Assembly: GCA_013420905.1 (NCBI GenBank)
Contig: JAAXNY010000004.1
Location: 3,782,001 to 3,846,000, forward strand
Length of the DNA: 64,000 bases
Origin: Collybia mongolica
Taxonomy: Eukaryota; Basidiomycota; Agaricomycetes; Agaricales; Clitocybaceae
Direction of reading: 5' to 3'
The position numbers and the translations under genes are program-made. Below, piece by piece: positions 45,773-57,466 of the stretch. The notes beneath the pieces were generated by a model. It was not told the origin of the DNA and ran no database searches. It saw only the letters and a program-made list of their open reading frames with translations. How positions within the stretch are numbered: position 1 is the first letter of the stretch; the number at the start of each line of letters is the position of its first letter.

Positions 45773-46798
45773 TTTTGAAAAGAAAACGCGTTCAAGCACA
45801 AGAAAACGACTGCCCAGACAAGAAACGGTGAAAAGTAAAAGTCAAGGTCAAAGGTTGGGCCACCAACTGTGCAATATCTTTGCATATTTCTTTGTGTGGC
45901 CTTGTTTGACGACTTTCCCGTCACAGATGTGACTTCCCTTCGATTTCAACGTCAGATCACGATCACCGTTTGGTTTGCGCCACACTCCTATTACGAGCTA
46001 ACTAGTCCAGTTCTTTATCATGGCGAACATGAGAAGTTCTATATTCGTGCAGAATGATCAGTCCTCTGCGGGTCAAAAAATGCTACCTATCACTTAATTT
46101 ACAATTGAAAAAAAAAAACTTTCCCAAACCCCTTCCACAGCTAGCTTCCATCAAGCCTATTACACTCCTTAAGCTTACCAGTCGCCCTCAGGAGTCAATT
46201 GAGGTTGGACAGCTCAGTACAAAGATGCTATCTCAGAGAGAAGAACATAACATGGCTCTCTCCGACGATCTGATTGACCAATTCGGTGATCAGCGGTTCC
46301 CAGATAGCCCATGATGCATAAGCCCTCAGCAGAATGTCCAATTTTGATCAAAGTAAATTGGAAGTTCCCCTTGTCCCTTGACCATCCCCCCTTGGGCCTC
46401 AGCGGTGCAGGTCGTCTCGCACCGTCTTCCGGGGATTGTGGGTGCGACGAGATTTCCGGACAGTCCATGCATTTGTAAAAATGTAACTTCGTCCACATGT
46501 TACTCCGTTAGACAGACGACTTCTTGATCGCCAGGCGAGTTCTGACAACCCTGATGGGCTTGACGATGTCCGATCGATAACGTGGGGGATTGCTGGCACA
46601 AGAAGCCCTTGGAAGGCAATACAGTCGGGATTGGGTGGGTAGGATTCATAAATCAATGCTTCCAAATCCTATGATTCTCAAATATACATAACTTCTAAAT
46701 TCAAAATAAACAGCTGGACAAACTGAACTCAATGTACCGTGGAAGAGTAACAACTGATCCCCGCTCACAGTATGTTCTACAGGTGAGAAGTTTTTATA
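45773..46798. other. Intergenic, about 1 kb
   Basis: Upstream of transportin and downstream of the FSH hydrolase stop. A poly-A run near 46108-46120. No gene recognised. Confidence 0.45.
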
Positions 46799-48085
46799 TC
46801 ATAGCTTCATCGTTGACGCAGACCCACCACCTGATCCCTCCGGAATTGGCGTAGCCGCTCCCGAGGCCGGCGCAGAAGAGCTCAGCAATCCCGGAGATGG
46901 AATGTCTGCAAGATTGTCCCTCATATAATTACGCAGGAACTTCCGCCAATGGCCTTTTGACGGTACAAAATGACCTGTCAGGGCAATTAGTCAATCCAAG
47001 TCGCAGCCGAGATCGTGTCCAGAAAGGGATACATACCACCATCATGCACCTCTATGCGACTGTCACTGGAGACCTCAACAAGAGAGTGCGCCCGTTCTTC
47101 CGTAACAATGATATCCGTCTTTCCGATAATATGCAGGGTCGGTGTCGAGAACGGCTGCGCGAAAATGGGTTCGCAAAGAGGATCACGGACTTTAAATCCT
47201 GACACCGCCACGCAGAATTTCCTACATACACGCGATGAGACGTGTGTATTCTTGGGTCTGAGGGAGCTTACAGGGGCGGGTGTAGTGGTTGTCCATCGAC
47301 TAGGAACGGGGGGTATAAGTGAGGTCGTTCAAGCTGATAAACACGGATAAGCCGTGGTATTCCCCCCTACGAAAGTCACTAACACTCACCAACGCGGCGA
47401 TGATGGCAGCGAACGCGGCGCCCTGGCTGAGCGCGCCATGAGCGCAAATGACAAGTAAATCTAAAACCCTACATACCTAAACCCAAAGACGCCCTAATTC
47501 GCAGTAGGGATCAACACACTTCCACCCCACAAAAAAAAACATGACTCACATCAAACCTCCGACCCTTCAGGGTATCCCGTACAAGCAACAGTGACTCCCC
47601 CAACCCAAACGCTTTTGTACGCTCCGCGTTCATCTTATACCACGCCCTAGGCGTCGCGGTAGGATCGCCGCCTGCGCCAGTGGCCTCTGCGGCACCAAGT
47701 GATTCCAGTGCGGTGGCGGCGGATTGTGCTGTTTGGGGGGCCGTCCCAGCCAAGTCTACTGGCTGTAAGATGTGGGGCCCATCTAGAAACACTACAGAAC
47801 AATGATCAGTATCAGTTAACGGCGAGTGATGCAAGGTATAGTTATATGTTACCAAGTTCAACATTGTTTCCACATTCCTTTCGTAGAGCCCCAAGCTGTA
47901 TCGGTGTGTTGAATAGAATATCAGGAAGAGCAATGATGAAAATGCTTACCCTTCTACTAAAAATGTGCGCGTTCTGTGAATACCTACGTGAATGAAGGTG
48001 TGTATGATTGACTCAGTAATAGGGAAACATGCCACATGGAAAATGATCACCCATGGAAAACTAGAACCGTCCTAGGGACTGCCAT
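46799..48085 (-). CDS. FSH1-family serine hydrolase
   Basis: Alpha/beta-hydrolase of the Fsh1/OVCA2 family; soluble, natural substrate unsettled (fatty-acyl esters for related enzymes). The start MAVPRTVLVFHG at 48085 is followed after an intron by YSQNAHIFSRR, LGALRKECGNNVEL, VFLDGPHILQPVDL and YKMNAERTKAFGLGESLLLV. A 17-nt microexon at 47477-47493 (GGCGTCTTTGGGTTTAG) supplies GVFGF and two bases of the nucleophile Ser, completed by the next exon (QGAAFAAIIAAL). Then LERPHLYPPFLVDGQ, CVAVSGFKVRD, the catalytic Asp region LHIIGKTDIIVTEE, and the catalytic His in GGHFVPSK (an intron interrupts the GG). The triad is complete. The Gly/Ser/Pro-rich C-terminus ends SASTMKL; a terminal xKL resembles but does not match a peroxisomal PTS1. 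Many small exons. Confidence 0.9.
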
Positions 48086-48385
48086 ACTACTATCCTGTGA
48101 TTTTAAAGGTGCTTTCAGGAATCTTGCACACTGGCCTTTGATGGCCCTTGACCCTTATATGTCGTAATGCAAGTCAAGGAGGTTCAGGTGTTATCAATAA
48201 ATTCATGATTGGGTTCATGAACGTCGGGAACCTCAGTTGCCGGCTAAGACCTTATCTAATCATATTCAATACCCATCCCAGATGAAAGAAATTATTGTAC
48301 ATTTACTAGTAATATTATTTATGCTTCAATATCCATATAATAGGTACCAATATCAAGTACATCGAAGTCGTGGTAGCTATTCCCT
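48086..48385. other. Short intergenic region
   Basis: 300 bases between the FSH hydrolase start and the carrier gene stop; no gene. Confidence 0.4.
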
Positions 48386-49619
48386 CTACTCCGAATATGA
48401 GTCGTCCTCAGGCACCAGTGGTGTGATCCTCTCCATCAGGATGCTGACTCTCTCGTAGACAGCAAACACAATCGCCTGACCAGGCGCCACACGCATCACG
48501 CGCGGGGTGATCCCCTTGTAGAACGACCTGAATCCCTCTATTTTCCACATATCCTTCGCGATGGCGAATATCCGCTGAATTGCCGTGGTGCCTGGCTCAG
48601 CTGTCGCCTTTTGCAACCCTAGATATAGAACAGTCATACGTCATAGCCTCTGATGAGGGAAAAACCTAGGAGAACATACGTGTTTTAATGGTGTCGATGG
48701 GTGCATTAGAGAACGGCCCCATTGCTCCTGAGATGAGCCCAATAACCATATGTTGGTATGAAGGAAGCTCAACCATGTCCGGTTGCATGCGATGGGCGAA
48801 TTTCTTGATTTCCTGGTATGCCGTAAAATTCGCCCCTAGAGAATATCGCATATGAGTAATCAGCAGGAGCCAATATGAATGGGACGTGGATACCCTGGTT
48901 AGTGGCTTGCCGCAACGCGGTGAGCGACACACCGCGGTACAGCGTGGCGAACCCCTCCTCTCGCACAATCGTGTATACTGCATGTCCAGCATTGCGATAC
49001 CGGGGTGCGTCGAGTGGATCTGCTAATGAATGTTGCTGAGCCTGAAGACGAATCTTGACGACTTCCATAGGTGTTACAACTGCGATAGCTTCTGTCGTCC
49101 CCGCACCCAGTCCAGCTGTTGCAATGTGGAGTTGGTTAGTCGGGATCCGTGCTAATGAAGCAGCCACGCACCGATAAAGATCCCTCCAACGCTCGTCTTC
49201 CCAGTCTCCTTGTCCGCAAGCCATCCCTTGTATGCCTCAAAACTAGCAAAACGAATGGCCATTTTGGGAACGATTCCGGAAAGAACTGCTCCGAGGCCCT
49301 TGTAAAGGGCGAGTGGCGTTTCTCGCCTTACAATGTAAGCGCCGGTAGCAAAGACTCCACGAGGTTTTGTCTATGATATGTTAGACGGCGATGAGCTCTG
49401 AAAATAGTAATACATACTCCTGGAACGCGCCCGCCCCTCGATAGCTGCATCCGGACCTTGATGGTATCGAGAGGTTGGCATACTAGCTGTGCACACTGGC
49501 TTAGAGAAAGCGATATAATTATGGCGTGTAAGTATTACCGCTTCACATGCACCAGCGATGCCTCCAGCAGTAATATGTGTTGCAAACCCAACGGGCTTCT
49601 TGTTACCTGAACGCGACAT
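48386..49619 (-). CDS. Mitochondrial succinate/fumarate carrier (Sfc1/Acr1-type)
   Basis: Inner-membrane carrier that exchanges cytosolic succinate for fumarate, needed for glyoxylate-cycle growth on C2 compounds. The start MSRSGNKKPVGFATHITAGG is at 49619. The three signatures of the carrier family are present: CQPLDTIKVRMQ, VTPMEVVKIRLQAQ and NAPIDTIKTRLQK. Subfamily markers shared with yeast Sfc1: ALYKGLGAVLSGIVPKMAIR, LYRGVSLTALRQATNQGANF, GLISGAMGPFSNAP and FYKGITPRVMRVAPGQAIVF. All exon joins are GT...AG and in frame; about 320 residues; the C-terminus ends in an acidic tail (PEDDSYSE). Complete. Confidence 0.93.
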
Positions 49620-50659
49620 GGGTAAAACTCAGAATGGTATACAATCCAGTCTCCAGTGTGGAAGAGGAAAGAGAGCAAGAGTACACAGAACCTGATATTT
49701 AAGAGAAGAGGAGGGAGTGAGTAACATCAGTGAGAAGCATTTTAACATGTGAATGAGACCTTGTGGAACAAGCCGCCAGCCGGGAAACAGGAGGAACCGC
49801 CAGCCTCCGTCCCGGTATTGCATCGTTTTGCGCTCTCCGTTGTGTATTCCAAGCGGATATCCGCTCTTCCTCCACATCGAGACGGTGCGGGGGCTGGGAC
49901 ATCGGAATGGTGGCGGGAGCATCGGCTACTGAGTCTAGTTCAACCGAAGCGACATCACAGGGCCTCCACCTCCGTCTTGGCATCACTTCAACCTTAAAAA
50001 ATGCCCTATCTTCTACCCCGAACAGCAATCTTTGACAACCACACACTCCTTAGGTCCACCCTGTGCCCACTAACGAGCTCCTATTGACTCTCGCGAAAAG
50101 CCTATCGACGAAACGATGGAGCCGTCGCTCCACCCAATACAAAAAAACATCTGCAATGACAAGACGTTCCAAGCTCCTCGGATTTTCATAAATGAAAAAG
50201 ACCGACATATAACCTTCATTTCGGATGGAAGATTTTGGAGGAATCCACGTGTGGGCCGTGAGGCCTGAGGGGGTCTTGAGCCCATAGTCATCATTATCGA
50301 ATTATGAAGAGAATCCATGATAAGGGGAGAACAAAAAATATAATAATCCCTCAGTATTTCTCTGAGGCTATGTGCCAGATCCGGCTTTGGTGGGGAGGCG
50401 GTTTAACGTTGAAAGATTGTGTATCACCAGCTCAATAGCCCTGACCAGGGGAGGCGGGCAACTATATCATATCAAACTGAAAAAGGACCTTTCAAAGGAC
50501 CCGATTGGTCTACATATTAGTAATAGAGAAACACCCTTTCACACTCACTTTGTCGTAATCATACCTCAATATACAAATTTGCAATTGGTTGCCAATCGCG
50601 GACAATCTAAGACTTTTTTTTTTCAAATTTCGCCTTTTTACTTTTTACATCCATCTCTT
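49620..50659. other. Divergent intergenic region
   Basis: About 1 kb between the minus-strand carrier and a plus-strand gene. T-rich pyrimidine tracts just before 50660 suggest a promoter. No gene recognised among overlapping short frames. Confidence 0.45.
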
Positions 50660-51726
50660 ATGCAAGCCACACTCCACTTCACCCAACCTCCAGCCACCTC
50701 AGCATCAGCAGCAGAGCCCGCTCTCACGAAAGGAAAACTTGGGAACCGCCTGACGAAGGAAGGATATGCCATATTGGAAGGTGAACCGATCAATTAATCA
50801 TCACCAAAATTCATTGACGCGCGCTTGACTCCTCCAGCATACATTCGTGATCACCCAGATGAACATTTTCCCGACCTCGGCGCACGCAAACACCTTTTAG
50901 ACCGGCTTCACGTATGTTTCTCCTTGGAAACCACTCTTATTCGTGTATCAACGAGGCTATCTCACATAGGGATTACCCGGTCTTGAAAACTATGCATTAC
51001 ATAATCTAAACGGCTGGTTTAAACGTCGCCTACAGAAGAAACAAAGTAAGCTGCAGTAGAGATCTGAGATTGCATTTGTCCATTTAACAGAAGTGCATTT
51101 CAGGCCTCCCAGTTTCCACCTTAAAAAAAGAAACAATCAATCAGCTGGTTATCCTCTGTCAGGGGCAGCCAAATCCACCCCCAGATGTTATAAAAGTTTG
51201 GTCTCAATTATTGCATATTTCTCAGGAGGAGATTGTTGCATATCTGAAATCACAGTTCATTGAGGACTATGAAGAACATTCATATCCCCCCAACCACCTT
51301 CCTACACCAGTATCTACTTCTCCTGAGCCCTACTATGACAATATTCCATATAAAGCAGATCCTACACATTCTCCAAGGGTACCTCCCCATCAGCATGAAA
51401 GAATTCCTCAGGTAACAATTTCAATTATATAGATTTGTAAGCTACTACTAAACATAAAGACAGTATGAACACCCATTGTCTCGCAAAAGCCTCATTCTGG
51501 CTGTTGCTGAGGCAGCATCACGACCAGAACCCATTAAAAAGCCCACAACCCCAAAAGAATTCAATGAAATGTTTGCTCAATATGGCAAAATGATGGAAAA
51601 CTTTATCCAGAAAAATGAAGAATACCTCAGATACCATTCACCATGTATGTTTTTGTTTCCTTATTGGTTTTTTTATTGTTGATATTCCTCACTGACCATT
51701 TCACATAGCTTCTTAAACTACATTAG
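50660..51726 (+). CDS. Protein with two homeodomain-like segments (putative transcription factor)
   Basis: Predicted from six exons with clean GT...AG introns starting at 50761, about 50907, about 51047, about 51413 and about 51641. After a short N-terminus (MQATLHFTQPPATSAS) comes a segment beginning KLGNRLTKEGYAILEGAYIR, continuing HFPDLGARKHLLDRLHGLPG and ending ALHNLNGWFKRRLQKKQ. The last part looks like a homeodomain recognition helix (WFxxRRxxKK), with a longer loop than classical members. The next exon has a second, weaker one: KKETINQLVILCQGQ, PPPDVIKVWSQLLHISQEEI, VAYLKSQ, where the third helix lacks the WF. The C-terminal 60 residues include PTTPKEFNEMFAQYGKMMEN. Exons are AT-richer than neighbours. 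The match is by eye, so the DNA-binding role is a proposal. Confidence 0.55.
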
Positions 51727-51877
51727 TGAATTCCTGCTTTCCTGCTATCAGTCTACCCCTATCCATCATTGTATACCACTAATTGTTCTAATACCTAACA
51801 TCATTTTGTCAATTTGTATCATAGCATTTGATCATAGCATTAGTGTAAATTATAAGGTAGACACATATTTGTAAATA

Positions 51878-54800
51878 TTACAGTCTCCATTCCCCAAAAT
51901 AGTCATAGTCTCGCTGGACTGTCAATATCATGTACTCTACAACCGAACCCCCTTCCTCCTCGGCATCTTCCTCAGGATCTTCAATAGGAGCCTCGCTGCC
52001 AAGTACAACAGGCGGTGGAGTTGGACCACTTGAGCCTTCGTTTGTAACATCTCCCATCGGCGCACTATCCCCGATGTCACCCCCAAAATCGACCTCGTCG
52101 TTAAGCTCATTCGCGACTTCCTCGCTTGCGGCAACGGCAGCCGCGTGTGCGTCTTCTGTGTCTTCGAATTCTCCCAGTGCCTTAGTTAACGCGCTCTCGT
52201 CCTTGAACAAGGAGCGCCAATCAAACTCGCCCTTTTGTATGACAAGGTCGTCCAAGGACCGCTTCTGATTGGCTTTTCGTAGCATGGCCTCTTCCACGGT
52301 GTGTTGAGAAACAAAGCGATAGATATGAACATCTCGGATCTGGCCAATGCGATGCGCCCTTGTAATCCAGTTAGGTTTCGTCATATCAATGCTGTATTGT
52401 GCGTAAACTTACCGATCTTCGCACTGCCTGTCCATTTGTGGATTGAAATCGCTATCATAGAATACAACCGTGTCAGCACCGGTAAGGCTGGATGAAAAAA
52501 AAAGGGGTTGAGTAAAAATATAGGAGGCATAGGGAAAAAAATTACTTTATTCCTACACCCCCTGACCGCGATGAGGCAATAAAGCAAAATATCCTTGAAT
52601 CGGCATTGAAGCGCTCGGTGATATATTGACGGTCCTCTATTTTCGTAGCGCCGTCGAGCCGCAGGTAGAGATAACCATGAAAGTTGAGAAAAATTTCCAA
52701 AATATCAAGGATCTTGGTCATTTGAGTGAAAATGAGGACACGATGCCCTCCATTTTTCTTCTCTCGCAGTAGACGAGCGAGCTCTTGCAGCTTTCCGCAA
52801 TCATACTGGAGCAAGGACGGGTCAGGGAACGCAATTTGTAGTTTGACGCTTGGTTGGTGAAGGACGTGGTCGAAATCCACTGGCTGTGAAGCTAGGGTTC
52901 CATGGCAGTCAGGAAGGGATATTTGTGGCATGTCGAGAGCAACAACTGCAGGGGTCACAAAAGCGAACTTGTCAATAACGCTGGTCATTTCTTGAGCGCG
53001 AGTGGCATAGGATTTGATTGCACCATTCAACGATTGTACAACATCCCAATAACGCGAACGCAAGTCAATGGCTGAGAGGGGGAGAAGAGGCTGGTAGAAA
53101 GAGGCCGCGATCCTGATGGCCTCTGCACTATGTGTAGGAATACTGTTACAACGAAGGCGGTTAAGGTACCCCATGTGTGACCAGTGGGCTATTTTTCTGG
53201 CACGCTCGAGATATGCGGAGTACTTGCGGAAACCTGCGACAGTGCGCATGTCTTTCGGAGGGGGTTCTCCAGGAAGCTCCGATATAAAGGGCAAGAGAGA
53301 AGTAGCATCTAGACGTCGCGATGAAAGAGCGGTGATGATGGAAGTGTTCTGCTTGTCAACGAATCGCAATCCCAGCAAACCAAGATTCACTGCTTCTTCC
53401 TCGCTGTTGAGCAGCATTCGTCGCACAAGTAGCTCTTTAATCTCAAATTCAGCAATGGCTGATCGTGGCATCGCAAACGACGTCACGATAGGCCTGACTT
53501 CGAAAAGGTCTGGATGATTGCATACTTTGCGGAGTTGCATGAGGATGTTCGCGATTTTCTGGTAAACTCCTGATTGGAGAGCATCCCGAGTTTGGGCGCG
53601 GGACATGAACTCGTCGTAGAGGAACCTTTGTCGCTTGGATAGCGGACATAAGACGAGATGTTCGTATTTACTAGGGAGCTCCTTCTCCACATCGCGTTTC
53701 AAGCGCCGAAGAAGATAGGGACGGAGAACTGTATGGAGTTTCGTCACTCGTTGCATAGTTTCATCATCCTGGATGTTACCCATCTCTATCGCCTTCTCCA
53801 AAGGATCTATCATGCATTGAGATAAGAGACGGTGGGTGTGACATACAACTCACTTGAGAACCAACTATTGAATTCTCCGAGGTTGGCGAATTTGGCGCCG
53901 GACATCAAAAATTGTAACAGCGCCCAGAGTTCAGTTAAGTTGTTCTGAAGTGGTGTTCCCGTCAGGAGTAGGCGTCGGAAAGACCTAAACATAAGCAATG
54001 TATTCCACCGCTGAGACTTGAAATTTTTGATCATGTGCGCCTCGTCAAGAATCATATAATACCAAGGCTTGCGTTTGAATATATGCGCGTCCCGACTAGC
54101 CAAGGTGTACGAGGTTATGCAAACATTGAAGTGGTGTTTATCTGTCCAGCCTTGACGAAGCTCCTTCCGACGTTTGGTATTCCCATGGTAACTTAATACC
54201 TTGAAGCCTGGAAGGAACTTTTTGAACTCCATTTCCCAATTTAACAGAACACTCGTCGGGACTACCTGTAATAAAAACATTATCATTAAGTAAGGGATGA
54301 TAAGATGCCACTCACAATCAGATGAGGGCCCCATATACCCCGGTCGCAGGCAAGATGGGCTAGCAATGCAATTGTCTGAATTGTTTTCCTGTGAGGGTGT
54401 TGTTAGTATTAGCCCTGGAAACAGCCGAGCTTACATACCCCAGTCCCATTTCGTCTGCAAGTATACCATTAGTTTTGTTTATGTGAAGGCTGGCTAACCA
54501 CTCTAAGCCAATCTGTTGATATGGTCTGAGACTACCTCGAAGAAGGAGGGGTGGTACAATTTTAGATGATGGATCCCATTGAACTGGGGCGATTGCAAAC
54601 GGTTTGAGATATTCTTCAACCTCAACGTCGTCGCCAACCGTAGATTGACGTTTGGGTTCGGCTGTCTCATCGGCGTCAGTAACTATTTCATTGAGAAGAG
54701 CATCATCTGTGTCTGGGCGCGTTTCGGGGTCCGGACTGTGTGATGTCCGTGGCGGCGACGAGCGCGGTTGGGATGTAGCGGTGCTACGTTCGAGTTGGGA

Positions 54801-57466
54801 TAAAGTTGGAGATAAATTCCTATCACCTCTCGGGGAAGTACTCTCCGACGGTTCTTCAGAGGACTCCACCAAGTCTCCAAGATTTTCATCCTTCGTTGGC
54901 TCTGCAGCTTCTGACGGTGGTGTGATTAGGGGATGTTCTCGAGAATAGTCCTCAGTAAAAGAGTGTTGTAAGATGCCGAGGTCATTGTCTCGTGGAACGA
55001 AAGCTGATATGCGAGATGGGGGTTGGGGCGATTCTTCTGGCGACACCTCGTATGGAGAATGATTTGAGTGAAGAGGGGTAGATACAGGCGATATAGGTAT
55101 GTCTTCGGAGAAAATGGAGGAGCTGTCTTTATTGTGGCTCGCCATGAACATAGGCGATTGGGCTCGTATGGTCAGAGGTCGTACTGGTGAACTATCGAAT
55201 GGCCCGTTGGTTATCAATTCGTGAACCGCGAAGATGGAAGACCCATCATTCTCTATGTCCTCATCAGATGCATGGTCGTCCATAGGACTGGGATTGAGGA
55301 TTCCTTGTGAGTCTGGAGCACCTAACGACGAGACGCTTGAAGCTGGAGGATACTCCGTGGCGCGACTGGGAATATCATCGAGTAACATATGTATTGTGTC
55401 ATTATCTTCCTCGTTGTCTTCGTCGCCTTCATCTCCTTCACTGACGTCCGCCCCGTTATCCTCTTCAGAATCCTCTTCCTCTTCCTCCTCGTCTTCGCCT
55501 GCCGACTCCCAACCATGCATACTGCTTGATCGACTCCGCGACAAAGGGATATCTCTCCGTGAAAGATCGCCGTGTTGTGTCTCCAACAGCTGTCCTGATT
55601 GATCTAGCAGTGCATCCAGATGCGCATGACCCCGTTTGACTTCCTCCGCCTCAAACCTCAATCTTTCTTGCTCACGAATATGCTACGTAATATTGAGGCC
55701 CAGTGATAGGAACGAAAACTGAGAAAACACTCACAAAAACAGCTTTTTTCCATTCTTGGGTAACCATTTTGATCGTATGTTTCGCCAACGCCCGCAATCT
55801 CCTGTCTTCTTGAGATTTTAACTTGTCTTTCTTAGCTTCCTGTCCGTCCCAATATGCCTGTATCTTGGAGGCAACCTGGGCGGCGATTTGCTTGCCAGAT
55901 GGTCGCTTACGCCAGTGCTTGCTTTCTGATACAGCGGCTTCAACAACGTGATCCCAATGATCCTTGTGAGTGCGCTGGGGTGTAGTGAAAGACACTGTGG
56001 TGTCAACGTTAAAGCCAAAGAGAAGATCAGTTCCGGGTATGAACCGCCCTTGCTTGCGGAATTGTTCGGTCCGCTCGAGAACGGCTGCATCACGGATTAT
56101 TTCGCGTTGGAGATTTTTTTCATCGACGTCCTTGTTGTTGTGTGTGGTATACGAAGCGAGAAAATTACCAAGAGAAGAGCCAAACTTTGCGGAGGGAGGT
56201 CGTTGCTTGGGGTTGGACAGAGGTGGGGGAGGTCTGCGGACCACAAGCTTGAGCCGCTTGACGTTGAACTTCTGGGTGACCGGAGGGATAGGTGTATCCA
56301 CCGCATCGAGACTTCTCTTTGTAGGCAAAAGGTTCTCCTACATGGTTGGAATCAATATGTAGCTATACCATGCTACTGTTGAAAAACTTACCCGTAAACT
56401 TTGACGAGCGCGAGTCGTGACTAGTTCGACAAGCGGGTTGATTCCATCCGTAGTTCCCTTGAGCCTACCACTCCTACGAGTCGGAGCGGATATCGATTGT
56501 CCAATACTTGGTGGAGGTTTCTCTCTGTTTTCTTTCCGTCTGTCACTTGCTACTAAAGGCGTAGCTGTCTCTGTTACTTTCCCTTTACTAGGCGGATGTC
56601 TTCGAGCGAAAACAACAGAGACCGATTCCTCGGGAGGCGCTTCCACCTCTTGTTCCACTAAAGTGATACCATCACCATTCTCAACGTAGTCTTCACCATC
56701 ACCCACTAAGACTTGTGACACAACCTCCTCTTTCCCTTTCCCCTTTCCCTTAACCTGCGTGCTTCCAAGACGATCCCATATCGCTGTCGTAGTTTTCATC
56801 TTGATCTTGGGTTTGGGCGGGATGGGCGATGAAATATCAGGGCTGGAGGCTAAGGTCCCCACAAGAAGTTGTTTACGTTCCGTATGTGTCCTTCGTGTAG
56901 CGCGAGATGGACCGGGGACTGCTTTGTCAACAAGGTCATATAGTTTTGCCTTGTACTATATGAAGTATCATCAGCACCGCAGTATACCTAGGAACAGAGA
57001 TGACCCACATTCGTAAAGACCTCAGTCTTATCTTTCTTCGCTTCCTACACAATACTTAGTTTGAAGAATTGCACGCTGGGTGATTGCTCACTTTCGGGTC
57101 ATACGCAAGCATGTTTATGAAATGATCCATATGGAATATTTCTCTAACCTATGATCCCAATATTTCGGAAAATAAGTGTCTAATTCGAGACCAGAAGTGT
57201 GAGATGAAACCACGGACCAGGTCGTCATGTTTTTCCAACACAGTCTCCAACTGGGCATGCTTCTCCGCAAGCAGAGCCACCTTCTCAGCCTCCAAGTCCT
57301 CCTTCGTGACACCGACATCCTTCTTTGTTTTCTGCACTAACTTCTGCTTCGACTTAGCCTTCTTGCTGACACCCGCCTCCACATTCCCGCGCCCTCTACC
57401 AACCAAGCGCTTCCCGCTTTCGTCATTCTTTCCCTGACCACTACGACCTATTCCGTTGACCGGCAT
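51878..57466 (-). CDS. SWR1: SWR1-type chromatin remodelling ATPase (H2A.Z exchange)
   Basis: Catalytic subunit of the SWR1 complex, which swaps H2A for H2A.Z in nucleosomes. The start [18 protein letters not shown] at 57466 leads to a basic, probably disordered N-terminus, then the HSA domain ([17 protein letters not shown], about 55740-55800). Next is an acidic/serine-rich stretch ([14 protein letters not shown] and [11 protein letters not shown]), then the Snf2 core: [20 protein letters not shown] (Walker A, split by an intron), [17 protein letters not shown] (DEAH box), [39 protein letters not shown]. Then a long insertion typical of INO80/SWR1 enzymes, and lobe 2: [80 protein letters not shown]. 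The C-terminus is acidic. About 1,600 residues; the sequence around the lobe 2 motifs favours SWR1 over INO80. Intact. Confidence 0.95.

Noticed and set aside
51930..52268. 112-codon Ser-rich plus-strand frame
   Set aside because: Antisense to the acidic C-terminus of SWR1; the serine runs mirror acidic codons.
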